Part shown: positions 44,679 to 56,084 of the stretch, piece by piece
Layout of the letters: each line of letters begins with the position of its first letter
Numbering within the stretch: position 1 is the stretch's first letter
Assembly: GCA_963514095.1 (NCBI GenBank)
Contig: OY741272.1
Span: forward strand, 28,407,188 to 28,471,187
DNA: 64,000 nucleotides
Direction of reading: 5' to 3'
From: Eutrigla gurnardus
Taxonomy: Eukaryota; Chordata; Actinopteri; Perciformes; Triglidae
The notes under the pieces: generated by a model
Databases searched by the model: none
The model's input: the letters and a program-made list of their open reading frames with translations, nothing else
What the model was told of the DNA's origin: nothing
Program-made: the position numbers and the translations under genes

Positions 44679-45627
44679 TTAGAGCACATGGCAGCAGTTG
44701 TACTGAGCCAGCGGCAGGATCTTGGGCTTGTTGTGCGTCGGGATGTTGAAGGCCAGAGCTTTCTCACACAGCGGGAACTGGAAGAGTCTCTCGCGCAGCT
44801 TCAAGCTGTGCCGTTTTCCCTGCTGGGGCGCCGGGGTCGCGTCGTCCCGGGGCGTCGGGGCGTTTTGGGGTTGAGATCTGGCCGTCGAGAGGTCGTCCCG
44901 TCCACCCTCCTCCTCTGTCTCTCCTCGTTTCTGCACCTCCTTCTTGTCCGGGGCGAGTGTGGGGGAGGACGGCGGGACGTAGGAGGGCTCGGGGAGGAGG
45001 AAGGGAGGAGGTTTGTTGGTGTTGTTGTTCGGTTCGGTCTCCTCGTCGTTCACTTCCTGCCCTCGACAGCACGGCACCGCCAAACCAGGCGGAGACGGCG
45101 GCGACGGGAGTTCGGGTGTCTGACTCGCCGGTTTGTCTCCGTGACTGACTGGCTGGTCCGAAATCACACACCCGTCATCCTCCTCCTCCTCCTCCTCCTC
45201 CTCCGCTATCTTGGCTAGGCTTCCTAACTCTTCTCGTTGTTCCTCCTCCCTGCACTCTTGTGACTCCTCCACTTCTTTCTCCTCCTCCTCCTCCTCCTCC
45301 TCGTCTTCCTCACAGATCTGCTGCAGCGCCGGCGGCTCTCTGGCGACCGGAGGCTCTTCGGCTGGAGCCGGGCGGAGGGTGAGGCTGAGGCTCGGCTGCC
45401 AGGGGCCGGGGAAAGCCTGCTGAGGCGGGGGCCTCGCCGCCAGCAGGTCCCCACACTCGGGCGCTCCTGAGCGGGGCGAGCTGGGGGAGAGGGCCCCTGA
45501 GAGCCAATGGGGCGGAGCCTCTGGGCTGAGCAGTGCGTCGTCCAACCCCTGCAGCCAATGATGAGTCTCGATCTCCTGGAGCGACGCACGGCGGCACGGC
45601 TCCTTCTGGAGCATCCTGGAGATCAGA
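44679..45627 (-). CDS. snrk: snrk coding exon 4 (C-terminal half)
   Basis: Residues 260-575 in one exon. LISRMLQKEPCRRASL and THHWLQG end the kinase domain. Then comes a Pro/Ser-rich region, two long Glu runs, another Pro-rich stretch, and the conserved end FPLCEKALAFNI and NCCHVL before TAA. The exon is GC-rich and (TCC)n-rich on the plus strand. Confidence 0.93.
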
Positions 45628-46934
45628 CTGCCGACAGACAGATTATTGTTATTATTCATAATAATATTCACATTTTGTGCATTTCCATGCTTTTCCAGCC
45701 CCTTCCAGCTAAACTCCATATTTGTACCAATCCAATGGTCAGTATTCAGTCTACTTATTCTGTCACTTGTTCATCACATTAAATGAAAAGTTATTGTCCT
45801 CTAAACAACCAACATGATGTTTGGAGACAGCTTTTTACAGAAGGACCACAAATGAAAGGAAAACTAATTCCACTAACAGATCCACAGAAATATAATCACC
45901 AACTATTTTCATCATCTGTTCATCATCAAAAGTCATTTTTCATAAAGAAATGTCAGAAAATGCTGTTTTCAGTCCCTCAAATATGGAGATCTTCTTTTCT
46001 CTGTTCTATCATAGATGTCATCACATACAACACACACTTCAAGACCTTAGTCTACATCCAAGCACTTTTCACACACATTCAAGTGTTTTCAAGGATTTCC
46101 AGCACCTGTACAACCCTGTATAAAGGTCGTCTCCACGCGTCTTTACATCCGACTGAAATAGAAACATCCACGTGGAACAAATGTCCAGGAGGTTGTTCTG
46201 TTCCGGTCGGCTGCTTTTTTTCTGAAATCAATGAATTTGCGACCCGAGGCCGAGTCACATGACGAGAGCCGGGTCAGAGGTTTTGGTTGGGGGGGGATTT
46301 ATGCTTCTCGCCTTCTCAAAGAAACAGGAAATGAGAACACAAAGGTTCATTCAGGGCTTTAAAAAGCCTCACGCAGCTGTTTTACATCCAACCTGTAATG
46401 TGCTTTTCATTTATTTTTTTTAAATAGTAATCAGTTTATTTGATATAACACCTTATACAGACAAAGTCACAAAGAGCTTCACGTGATTAAAGATTGTGTA
46501 AGACCCAAACAGTAAAATGAGCAGGCAAAGGTTTAATACCACTGGAAATAAAAATAAAAATAAAAAATAATGAAAAGAAAATTCATTCATTAGTTCTCTG
46601 TTTAAAGTAATTTTTAGTGAGGAACCGAAGCCTCCGAGATAACTGGGACACCAAAACACAATCCACCGAAACGCAACACTGATAGGATTATTTCACGGTC
46701 AGCGGCTTCTTAACGCGAGGGATGAACTCGACCTGCGTCTGGAAATCTCAATCAAATCAATTTACAAAAAACAAAACACAAACTCACTCTCTGCAGTCTT
46801 CGGAGACGTGTTCGGGGACGCGGTAGCGGCAGTCCAGGATCATGACCAGGGTCTCACTGTCGTTGGTTTCCTGGAAGGGAGGGACTCCACAGACCAGCAT
46901 GTACAGGATCACCCCGAGAGACCAGATATCTGGA

Positions 46935-47013
<79 letters not shown>

Positions 47014-48572
47014 AGCACAAAACATTACCCTCAAATAGCAAATCACGTCCCCTGCTATCAGAACATATTTAGAATTCAGTGAGCCTCATGTTTCATGAGG
47101 GGGATATTTAAAAATAAATGCCCTTTTTGGGTTTGACTTGAAAAAAAACAAAAAAAAAAAAAAACACCCCTGCGGTTATTTTTTCCAAAAGCAGCCCAAA
47201 GATGAGGTGAAAATCTCTCATCCTGTCCTACAAAATCTACATAAAAAAAGAGATCTGGATGCTGGAGAAAAAAAAACAACCTGACCCGGCCAGAAGCCGT
47301 CGGTGGAAATATGTTGTGGAAAACAGGGCAGGCAGCTGATTGGACGAAGCATCTGTCAATCAAATGCTTCGTCTTTAGGTCAATGAAGAAATACTGTCCA
47401 GTTCTGATAGAACTGAAGCTACTGCAACGTAAACCTCTTTTCAACAAGCAGACAGTGAAGTGCCATAAAGCTGCATTCTCTCTGCTGGCCACCAGGGGGC
47501 GACTCCTCTCTGGTTGTATAGAAGTCTATGAGAAAATTGTCCTACTTCTCTCTGCTGGCCACCAGGGGGCGACTCCTCTCTGGTTGTATAGAAGTCTATG
47601 AGAAAATGGTCCTACTTCTCTCTGCTGGCCACCAGGGGGCGACTCCTCTCTGGTTGTATAGAAGTCTATGAGAAAATGGTCCTACTTCTCTCTGCTGGCC
47701 ACCAGGGGAAGACTCCTCTCTGGTTGTATAGAAGTCTATGAGAAAATGGTCCTACTTCTCTCTGCTGGCCACCAGGGGGCGACTTCTCTCTGGTTGTATA
47801 GAAGTCTATGAGAAAATGGTCCTAGTTCTCTCTGCTGGCCACCAGGGGGCGACTCCTCTCTGGTTGTATAGAAGTCTATGAGAAAATGGTCCTACTTCTC
47901 TCTGCTGGCCACCAGGGGGCGACTCCTCTCTGGTTGTATAGAAGTCTATGAGAAAATGGTCCTACTTCTCTCTGCTGGCCACCAGGGGGCGACTCCTCTC
48001 TGGTTGTATAGAAGTCTATGAGAAAATGGTCCTACTTCTCTCTGCTGGCCACCAGGGGGCGACTCCTCTCTGGTTGTATAGAAGTCTATGAGAAAATGGT
48101 CCTACTTCTCTCTTGATGTATTATCTCAGTAAACATTGTAAACATGAGTTTATGGTCTCAATCTCTAGTTTCAAGTCTTCTTCAATCCAGCATGATGTTC
48201 ATTTAGTACATTATGGTCCATTTAGAGTCCACCAGACCAGAAAGTAAACTAAGCCACGCCCCCTAGCTGCCAGTAGCTCCTCACGGGACACCGATTGGTC
48301 GGTGCTCTTGCTTATCAGACACTAACACATTACTCGAAGACTGACTTGATGGATTCTCCTTAAAAAAGGCATTATTTATCGGCTCTGTTTCTTCTCTCGC
48401 CTCCTCCATATCTTGGACAGAGAGGTCAGAGGTCAGGGTATACCACAGGGCGGCACAGTGGTACACAAGGTTACGACAAGTTGTCCCCTCAAGGAAGTGA
48501 GACTACATAAGAGGGAAGTGCATGAGCTGAATGACGAATGGGTTTTATGTGTCGAAAAAGTGTGAAGCTTCA

Positions 48573-48647
<75 letters not shown>

Positions 48648-50243
48648 ACACACCAACAGTGCTGACAGTGTGTTCTTTCCCCATCTCCTCCCTTTTCCTT
48701 CCTTCCTCCCCCTCCCTCCCTCATCCTCATGCGGATGCGCGAAGAGGACAGTGGAACACACACACACACACTAACACACACACACACACACACCAAACAG
48801 AGGGCTTGTTGTGGTGTTGTGTGTCTATTCTGGTTTTTCCCTCATTTCTTTTTTCTTTCCTTCTGTCTCTCTTTGAGTTTCTCACGGCAAAAATCCCTCA
48901 TATCATCATCTCTTCTGAGAATATACACAAACACACACATCTAAACAGTATTACTAGCATTCTGCTACCTCATGATGGACACATACCTCACTATGAACCA
49001 CTATGAACATGCACCGTAAGCTATTATATAGCACTTTGTATATTTAAGTGATCATTCACTGGCATAATGCACCTTATATTATCACCGTATCTCTGCTCTA
49101 CTCTATTCTAATACCTAAATATATCAGGGTAAAACATTTTTAATAAATAATATAAATATATCTTCCTTGTTTTGTTTCATATTATCAGTACAGTTTTTGT
49201 CGCTTGCCTCCGCTTTGTGCCCTTAATTGCCCCCCCGGGGGACAAATTAAGTTGTTTTTCCTAATTGAATTGAATTAAATAAGATGAGCAGCACCACTGC
49301 CTGTGCCATCAACTTGCCAATTAGTTGAATTTAAAATAACACGTTTAGAGGCAGAAGATAATCGTTGCAGGGATCGTCTTTACAGAAAGAAGGCCTGATG
49401 ATGTCACAGCTGCCTTTTCTTATTCACTTCTTCATTCTAATAACCACATTAGAGAGATCATAAAAACCCAAACACTGTGGTTGTGTCACACCCTCATCCG
49501 TCACAACCATCAGCCATTGTCCCGCATCACACCCATGATGGTCCAAACAAGGGCCCTCAGTACACTCGTGTGCACGCCGCCCCGCCGCCGCCCCGCGAGC
49601 GTTATGTAACGGGGAGGAGACGCCGTGCCTTCTCTCAGCTCGCTGAGGAATATCACACCCTCACCGTCTGCCGACGGCACAAAAACCCTCTCACGTAACA
49701 GATCACAGGGTTCCTACACCTTCTCAAGTCAAATTCAAGCACTTTTCAAGCACTCCAGGTGCATTTCCATGCTTTACCAGCACCTTCCAGCTGTAGTTTG
49801 TAGTTCATATGTATAGAGAGAATGACAGTTTAAGGCACTTCAGAATTCTAACCACACGTCAAACACACATCCAACGCTTTATTTCCACTTCACAGCGGAT
49901 TCAATGAAGTCAGGCAGGCTTCACCGTATCTGCTGAATGCAGAACTTCCTCCCTCACTTCCTCTTCGCCGTCATAACTCACGTTTAGGTCGCTGCAGGCA
50001 GAGCACATTCACACACATGCAAACTACTCATTCCTGAAGTTACAATCCGAATCTATAGTGCTAATTATGAAATAAAAAAGGCAAACATTTATCATGGGCA
50101 GTGTTTTAATATCATCCAACTGTAGGCTGTTTGTTTGCCAAAGGCGACGGAACAAATTGACCCCGGTGTGTCTCTCCTCTCGTCACATGACTGTCATCAA
50201 ACACACACACACACACAAAGACACACACACACACACACAACAA

Positions 50244-50318
<75 letters not shown>

Positions 50319-50477
50319 TACACTTCCAGCTGCCAGAAATATTAAAGACACAGAATAATCTGCGTGGAGGTTTATGAGTCACCTTACTAAGCTGAGATCA
50401 CCAAAGTACATCTCTTCCTCTGTGCAGCTCAGCGTTATCACACAGCGGCCTACACGTATATTTAGCAGTGTGTGTGT

Positions 50478-50508
<31 letters not shown>

Positions 50509-51220
50509 CATTTCTAATAAAGCGATGATGTAACCCTGGCATCCACAAAACAGAACGGAAACTTGAGCCGCGGTGAAACAGAAAGAAGTCTCGGAGGATA
50601 TAATGAGAATAATAATAATAACAACAACGCACACAAACGGACTGAAATGGAAACAGGAAATAACATGAGACAAATAAAAAAGAGGAAGTAACGCAACATG
50701 TGAGGAGTTTCTTCACTCCACCGAGACGTGGCTGATTATGATGATTAAATTGATTGTTTTTTCTAAAGAAACAATATTTTTATTGCATCACAGACGGGAC
50801 TACAATATGAAAATGTCACATTAGGAATATCCCGCCCAAAATAACTGCGATAATCCATTTCTTTCTCTTCCATGATGGCGACTCAGACAGCTCTTTGCAA
50901 ATTACTCGATATTTTTGATTATCACCTCAAACTGTTTTGTCTTTTTTAATAACGATCTGCAACTTACACTTGGGCTAAACACGACCCAAACACTTCCATC
51001 CACGTCCGGCTTAGCGGCCCCACTTAGACCACTAACCTCTGTGAAGTCGACAAGGGATCAAATCCCACAGTTTCCCTTCAAACCCTACAACCAATCAGAG
51101 AGCAGGCCTCCCCTCTAACGGCTCACACATCCCTGCAGCACCTTTCTACTATGGATGAACGGGATGCATGGGACGTTCTCTTTATGCTGTTTGTCACACA
51201 CACACACGCACACGCACACG

Positions 51221-51298
<78 letters not shown>

Positions 51299-51418
51299 TG
51301 CTTGCTTGGCAGTGTGAGGGACCAGTGGTGAGCTGCAGCGTTTGGTTCCCCTGCAGAACGTGCTGGCTTGCTTGGACTGACCCAGATACACACACTAATC
51401 CATTACGGACATTTTACA

Positions 51419-51479
<61 letters not shown>

Positions 51480-51789
51480 CTAATCCAAACAGACACAATT
51501 AGGCTACGTTCACACTGCTCAATTCTGATTTATTGCTCCAATCCAAAGTTTTTCTTTCGCCAGTGTGAGCTGGTCACTCGGGTTGTCTCACAAAAATGGA
51601 TTTTGTGCACCGTCACACCCATAATAATAATTATATAGAATAACTATTATCATTATAAATATGAATAATTATTTCATATATTATTTTATACATATCAAAT
51701 AAATGTAATAATAATTTATATAAAACCACTAGTATTATTATTAATAAACATTTTATATATTATTATTATATAATAATTATATATTATTG

Positions 51790-51827
<38 letters not shown>

Positions 51828-53635
51828 GACACTGAAAGGAACGAGGACAGAACCTGATTTTAAGAAATAAAGTTGTGAAACGTTACATAACCGAAGCTCG
51901 TTTGTTTTACAGGAAGTGACTCTGGGAGGCAGGAGAACACCCAACAACTCGCCGGCCGGGACGAGGTCACATGCCTTTTTTCCAGGAAGTGGAAACAAAG
52001 ACAATAAGATTCCACCAAGGAACAGGTTCTGGACAGCTGGAGTCAGCGGGGGTACAACCCCTGGGGATCGGGAGATAAAGATCTGCCCACGGAGAAGTTG
52101 GATGACTGATTGGTGGATCAGCGGACTCAGCCCTACGGAAGCCCATCAAGGACAAACCAAGAAGACATACAATGTACCGCGACCGCGAGCTAAGTATGCT
52201 AACCTTAGCCACGAAGAAAAGCAACTTGTTTTTGTTTTTTAACGTACGTGTAGGTTTTCCCAACTCCTGTTTTTAGATGAATTAAACAGTTGTACACTTG
52301 AATGTCTGCTTGTCTTCTGCTTTCAGAGCTCGTTATCAATTACATTATTACGAATATATAATATGATAAAGATTCAATACAATTATATAGTTTCTAGAGT
52401 TTGTGAGTCGCCCCCTGATGGCCAGCAGAGAGAATGCAAGTTTAAGGCACTTCAGCATCTTTAAATAAAACCGTCAAAAACACATTCAACGCATTTTCTT
52501 CATAGCGTAAATAAAAGTGTGTTGCTTATTAAGAGAAGTTTCTTACCGACGGCCGGCGCGTCGTACTCTTCTCCCAGCAGGATCTCGGGAGCGGAGTACG
52601 CCAGAGACCCACAGCTGGTTGCCAACATCGTCCCGGGTTGGAATAAGTTGCTGAACCCAAAGTCCGTCAGCTTCACCGCCCCCTGCTGGGGAAAGAACAC
52701 CACGTTCTCAGGCTTCAGGTCCCGGTGGACCACGTGGAGCTGGTGGCAGTAGGACACGGCGCGCACGATCTGGGCGAAGTGGCGCTTGGCGGTGGCCTCG
52801 GCCACGCCGCCCTCGTGGCGGAGGATGTAGTCGTAGAGGTCGCCGCCCTCGGCCAGCTCCATGACCAGGTAGAGGGTGGTGGGCGTGTCGATGACCTCGT
52901 GGAGGCGAACTACGTTGGGGTGCTGCACCAGCCTCATGCACCTGAAAACAGATTTTATTGGTCAATCCACCAATATTATCCAATCTCAGATATAAAAGCT
53001 GTAATCTTTTGAATTCAGAAATGGTGTCATAACACAGTTTGTCCAGCAGGGAGAAAATAATAGTCGAATGATAAAATATGTGAATGAAAAGAGTTAAATA
53101 ATAAAACATGTCAGATAAAATCAGGATATGTTTTCTGATAAAAGAAAGTTTTTAGAAGACCCATAAAAGAAGACACTATGCTAATAATTATGTGTGTATA
53201 TATTTACATATAAACTGATACACATACGAACACGTATACATACATCAATATCACATGATAGTCCCTTATCGGTCCTATTTTTAACCTTTTTTTAAACTTC
53301 TCAAGAATAGAATAAGTTATATCCAAATCATCCCTTATCATTCAGACTCTATTTTTAACCTTTTTTCTAAACTTCTTAACTTCTATTGTTTACCTCACTT
53401 CCTGTAAGAGGTGGCTCGTTGCCATGACGTCAAGTTTCGTCTTGTCGATCATCTTGACGGCTACCAGTTGCCTGGTGATGACGTGACGAGCCAGTTTGAC
53501 CACAGCAAAGTGGCCCCTGCCCAACGTCCGACCCAGGTGGTACAGTCCGCTGAGGTCGCAGCGTCCGCCGGGGTCGAGGCGTCCGTCGCCGGGGTCGAGG
53601 CGTCTGCCGGGGTCGGCCGAGGTCGCCTCTTCCAT
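44679..53635 (-). CDS. snrk: SNF-related (AMPK-family) kinase SNRK, UBA-less form
   Basis: Four coding exons (53394-53635, 52547-52941, 46788-46929, 44679-45627) give 575 residues. The start is the only in-frame ATG in exon 1, with a good context (AAC ATG G). Kinase domain ~residues 32-275: glycine loop LGRGHFAV, catalytic Lys61, HRDLKPEN with Asp155, DFG at 174-176, and an activation loop ATSCGSLAYSAPE with Thr189 (the LKB1 target position in the family), so it looks catalytically intact. Human SNRK has 765 residues and a UBA domain after the kinase. Here HHWLQG is followed at once by a Pro/Ser-rich and then poly-Glu region, with no UBA. The last ~35 residues return to the family pattern (PLCEKALAFNI ... 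CCHVL). Family role: a constitutively expressed LKB1-activated kinase in metabolism and in the vasculature. Confidence 0.93.
45628..46787. other. snrk: snrk intron 3
   Basis: 1160 bp. A UBA-type exon was looked for between exons 3 and 4 and not seen. A fish repeat fragment lies near 46435-46495 (TTATACAGACAAAGTCACAAAG). Confidence 0.55.
46788..46929 (-). CDS. snrk: snrk coding exon 3
   Basis: Residues 213-260: DIWSLGVILYMLVCGVPPFQ through HVSEDCR, kinase subdomains IX-X. Its acceptor GTCCAG directly follows a ~77-bp (GT)n tract on the coding strand. Donor GAGA|GTGAGT. Confidence 0.95.
46933..47009. repeat. (CA)n / coding-strand (GT)n at the snrk exon 3 acceptor
   Basis: About 38 units, ending three bases from the CAG acceptor on the minus strand. 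Confidence 0.96.
47450..48260 (+). mobile_element. CTCF-motif element with a nine-unit 70-bp array, snrk intron 2
   Basis: Head AAGTGCCATAAAGCTGCATT, nine units whose ACCAGGGG cores start exactly at 47491+70n (n=0-8), then the ~135-bp tail ending GAGTCCACCAGACCAGAAAG. Eight units carry the intact TGGCCACCAGGGGGCGA; unit four reads ACCAGGGGAAGA. Confidence 0.95.
47485..48058 (+). promoter_or_regulatory. Array of nine forward CTCF-like motifs
   Basis: TGGCCACCAGGGGGCG equals the first 16 positions of the usual vertebrate CTCF consensus. All are on the plus strand, 70 bp apart. Binding is inferred. Confidence 0.6.
48570..48795. repeat. (CA)n microsatellites, snrk intron 2
   Basis: CA blocks at 48575-48655 and 48759-48793 around a CCTTCC/CCCTCC pyrimidine stretch. 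Confidence 0.95.
48796..52400. other. snrk: snrk intron 2 interior
   Basis: No coding exon. It has (CA)n at 50200-50315, (GT)n at 50468-50509, (CA)n at 51195-51295 and 51422-51478, (AAT)n at 51790-51825, a fish repeat start near 51495 (GGCTACGTTCACACTGCTCA), and an element fragment at 49795-49870. The open frame at 51916-52242 is unexplained. Confidence 0.5.
52402..52495 (-). mobile_element. Head fragment of CTCF-motif element
   Basis: GAGTCGCCCCCTGATGGCCA, then TTAAGGCACTTCAG: one motif copy in reverse orientation with one core change (CCATCAGG), about 50 bp beyond the snrk exon 2 donor. Confidence 0.7.
52547..52941 (-). CDS. snrk: snrk coding exon 2 (kinase core)
   Basis: Residues 81-213: CMRLVQHPNVVRLHEVID, the catalytic loop HRDLKPENVVFF, DFGFSNLF and SCGSLAYSAPEILLG. 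Acceptor TTTCAG, donor GTCG|GTAAGA. Confidence 0.96.
53394..53635 (-). CDS. snrk: snrk coding exon 1
   Basis: Met1-Arg81: a short DPG-rich leader (repeats of L/A-D-P-G), then GLYHLGRTLGRGHFAVVKLA and VAVKMIDKTKLD. Donor GTGAG|GTAAAC, phase 2. The exon probably starts at 53797 after TTGCCAG, with 5' UTR upstream of the ATG. Confidence 0.92.
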
Positions 53636-54172
53636 GTTTGGAACAAGGAGGGGATTCAGAGGGGACCGAACCTCGGGGCTTGGGGAGGATGGAGGGAGGG
53701 ACGACAAGGGAAACGGGAGAATAGTTGTGTCGAGGTGTCGGGGGCAGAGGGAGGAGGGGGTGCAGGGCGGCTCAGGTCCTCACTGATGGGGGGTTGCCTG
53801 GCAACACACAATTAGACAAAACACACAATTAGACAAAAAAACGTACACTGGACCACAATGATACGTCACATCCTTCAAATAATGCAGAGAGAAATATGTG
53901 TGTGTGTTTATCATAGTCATGTATATAAGATGTATCAGGAGATAAGACTCTCAGCGGAGGGTCAATTATTTATTTCATCCTCTGCTGATACTGAAGTGGA
54001 TATTGTGTTCGGCTCCGTCTCAAATAACACCCATCAGGCACAATCGGCACGCTGGATCAATAGTGTAACAGGAAACCATAATGCGTGTGTGTCATTAGTT
54101 CTGCTAAGAGGGGTCAAAAGGTGGCATTGGACCCGATGATGTCATCATTAGACACCCCCCTCTCTCCCCTAC

Positions 54173-54194
54173 GGGAGGGGGGGGGGGGGGGGGC
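54173..54194. repeat. Poly-G run
   Basis: A G-run of ~18 after ACGGGAGG; a potential G-quadruplex and sequencing-error site. Confidence 0.8.
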
Positions 54195-54496
54195 AACAAG
54201 TTCATCTCCATCTCCATCATCATGAAGACAAGCACCCCTGTCTACTTCATCACTGTCCCGCCGTTCATTTACTCCCGCGAGACAACACAGCGGGTTAAAG
54301 CCGACTCACGCGCCACCTCCGCTGGGGGGCGCGAGCGTCCAGAGGCCGTCCTCAAGACGGTTCTACGGTTTCACCGCCCCGGCACCCGGAGTCAGACTCA
54401 CATACGCAGCTCAAAAAAAAAAACAATACAACCGCGAACTAGCAAACCTTCGCGGGGACGCGGGAACACAACGGCAGCTACGAAAACACAGGAGAG

Positions 54497-54572
54497 ACCG
54501 ACAGAGACAGAGAGACAGAGAGACAGACAGAGAGACAGAGACAGAGACAGAGACAGAGACAGAGACAGAGAC
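54497..54572. repeat. (GACAGA)n tract
   Basis: Purine-rich GACAGA/GACAGAGA units just downstream (coding sense) of the candidate snrk non-coding exon donor. Confidence 0.9.
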
Positions 54573-54591
54573 CCCCCGGTACCCAACTTAC

Positions 54592-54930
54592 CATCGTGGG
54601 GGCAAATATCCCGCAGCGGCGCTTCTTCCCGTCGCCGCGGTGAACTCAGACGCAGACAGCGGCGGCGGCGGCGCCTCCTCGCGCTCTTTCATAACACTCC
54701 ATGTTCGCGGGACATGAGCACACATACTTTTCTCATGACCGCCCGCCTCGAGTGCTCCTTCCCAGAGTCTCTCTCCCTCGCTCTCGCTCTCTCTCCGCAG
54801 CTGTGTGAGCGCGCGCGCGCGTGTGTCCCGCTTCCTTCTGACGTCAATGCATTCCGACTCGCTCCCGCGGCGCAGCCTCGTCGTGCTCGCGCGCAGCGGA
54901 GAGAGCGAACGAGTGAATGGAAGTCCAACA
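54592..54930 (-). promoter_or_regulatory. snrk: snrk CpG-island promoter / candidate non-coding exon
   Basis: CpG-dense block upstream of snrk. It holds (GC)n, a Pro/GGC-type repeat, a full CRE palindrome TGACGTCA at 54839-54846 and CT-rich initiator-like runs. A good minus-strand donor (ACGATG|GTAAGT) at 54592/54591 could end a non-coding first exon. Promoter activity is inferred. Confidence 0.5.
54839..54846. promoter_or_regulatory. Full cAMP-response-element palindrome
   Basis: TGACGTCA, a perfect CREB/ATF consensus, lies inside the CpG-rich block just upstream of the candidate snrk first exon. Functional use is inferred from position only. Confidence 0.45.
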
Positions 54931-55217
54931 ACTTATGTAACTGACCTTTTCTCTGTGTGCTCATTAGCGGGGATAATAAGAGCTATTCCTCCCATTATAA
55001 TTACGTGTTATTCATTCACACGGAAGACTCAACGGACGGAAAACATGTTTCTATTCATAACACGATCTCTCCCAAGGTATTTTTAAAGGATATTATCCAA
55101 GTTTATCACAATTACTCATTAAAAAATCAAAATATCGACATGAGTATACTAGTTCTATAGTTTATACTGGAGTTGTCTAGTCTGGTATACTAATATTTTA
55201 GCTTGTGTATTTTAAAG

Positions 55218-55298
<81 letters not shown>

Positions 55299-55299
55299 C

Positions 55300-55374
<75 letters not shown>

Positions 55375-55378
55375 CCTA
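55218..55378. repeat. (TATC)n tetranucleotide microsatellite
   Basis: About 40 units with two CTAC variants. Long and nearly pure, so likely polymorphic. Confidence 0.98.
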
Positions 55379-55467
55379 TGACCCCATCATAAATGTAGTA
55401 AATTGTCATACTGACCAATCCACATTCTTGAACTGGCTGCATTTAAAAGGCAATTTTTATTTTTATC

Positions 55468-55478
55468 TATAGGTTACA

Positions 55479-55518
<40 letters not shown>

Positions 55519-55529
55519 TGTAACCTATA
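55468..55529. repeat. 62-bp perfect AT-rich palindrome
   Basis: Arms of 31 bp: TATAGGTTACAGAATATAT... and its exact reverse complement, with no spacer. A second (AT)n run and TTACAG follow. Confidence 0.9.
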
Positions 55530-56084
55530 TATATATATATATATATTACAGTCTACTGGATGATCTCATCCCAGCTGCTCTTTGTTTCTTCCAGTCAGCC
55601 TGCAGAATAATGAGGCCATCTAGTGGTGCTTTTTTCTCTCTTTCTTTCGTTTCTCTCATATACACACCTGACTCAGCTCTAATGGCTTTATCCAGTTCTG
55701 TTGATATTTTAATATATTTCATTAAATTTTAATTTATTTGCATTTGATTCAAATTTAATGTATTTCCTGTATTTTGTTCTATTTTAATTGATTTCCTGTA
55801 TTTTATCATGTCTTCATTTATTTCCTAATAAATCACAATGATAATTAAAAGGCCCTGGTGCCATACTGTCACTTGACTCCTCCCACCACCTCCTCCTCTC
55901 ATGGCTCCAAACCAAACGCTGATTTATGGATAGAAAAAGGCCCAAACCCTGAACTATCTACCATTTATTATTATTTTTTGTCTTGTATGAATATTTATTT
56001 ATTTTGGGTTTGGCGCCACCTGATGGTAAAATCTATGTAAAAACTGGTATTATCCAACATGAAATCTGCAGAGAAAGCTCAGTG

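Larger units (their letters stand above)
54950..56084. other. Intergenic region between snrk promoter and HERC 3' end
   Basis: Contains a (TATC)n tract, a 62-bp AT-rich palindrome and otherwise AT-rich sequence without coding signal. Confidence 0.55.

Noticed and set aside
44688..45218. 176-residue plus-strand frame
   Set aside because: Antisense shadow of snrk exon 4 in a GC-rich, (TCC)n region.
51916..52242. 108-residue plus-strand frame in snrk intron 2
   Set aside because: No family recognised and no splice partners; it may be part of a mobile element. Not enough to call a gene.
53636..53707. Upstream extension of the snrk reading frame
   Set aside because: The frame stays open to about 53707 but has no ATG; the ATG at 53633-53635 is the first in-frame start and has a good context.
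54222..54944. 240-residue plus-strand frame
   Set aside because: Runs through the CpG island and the GACAGA repeat, antisense to the candidate snrk first exon; composition is low complexity.
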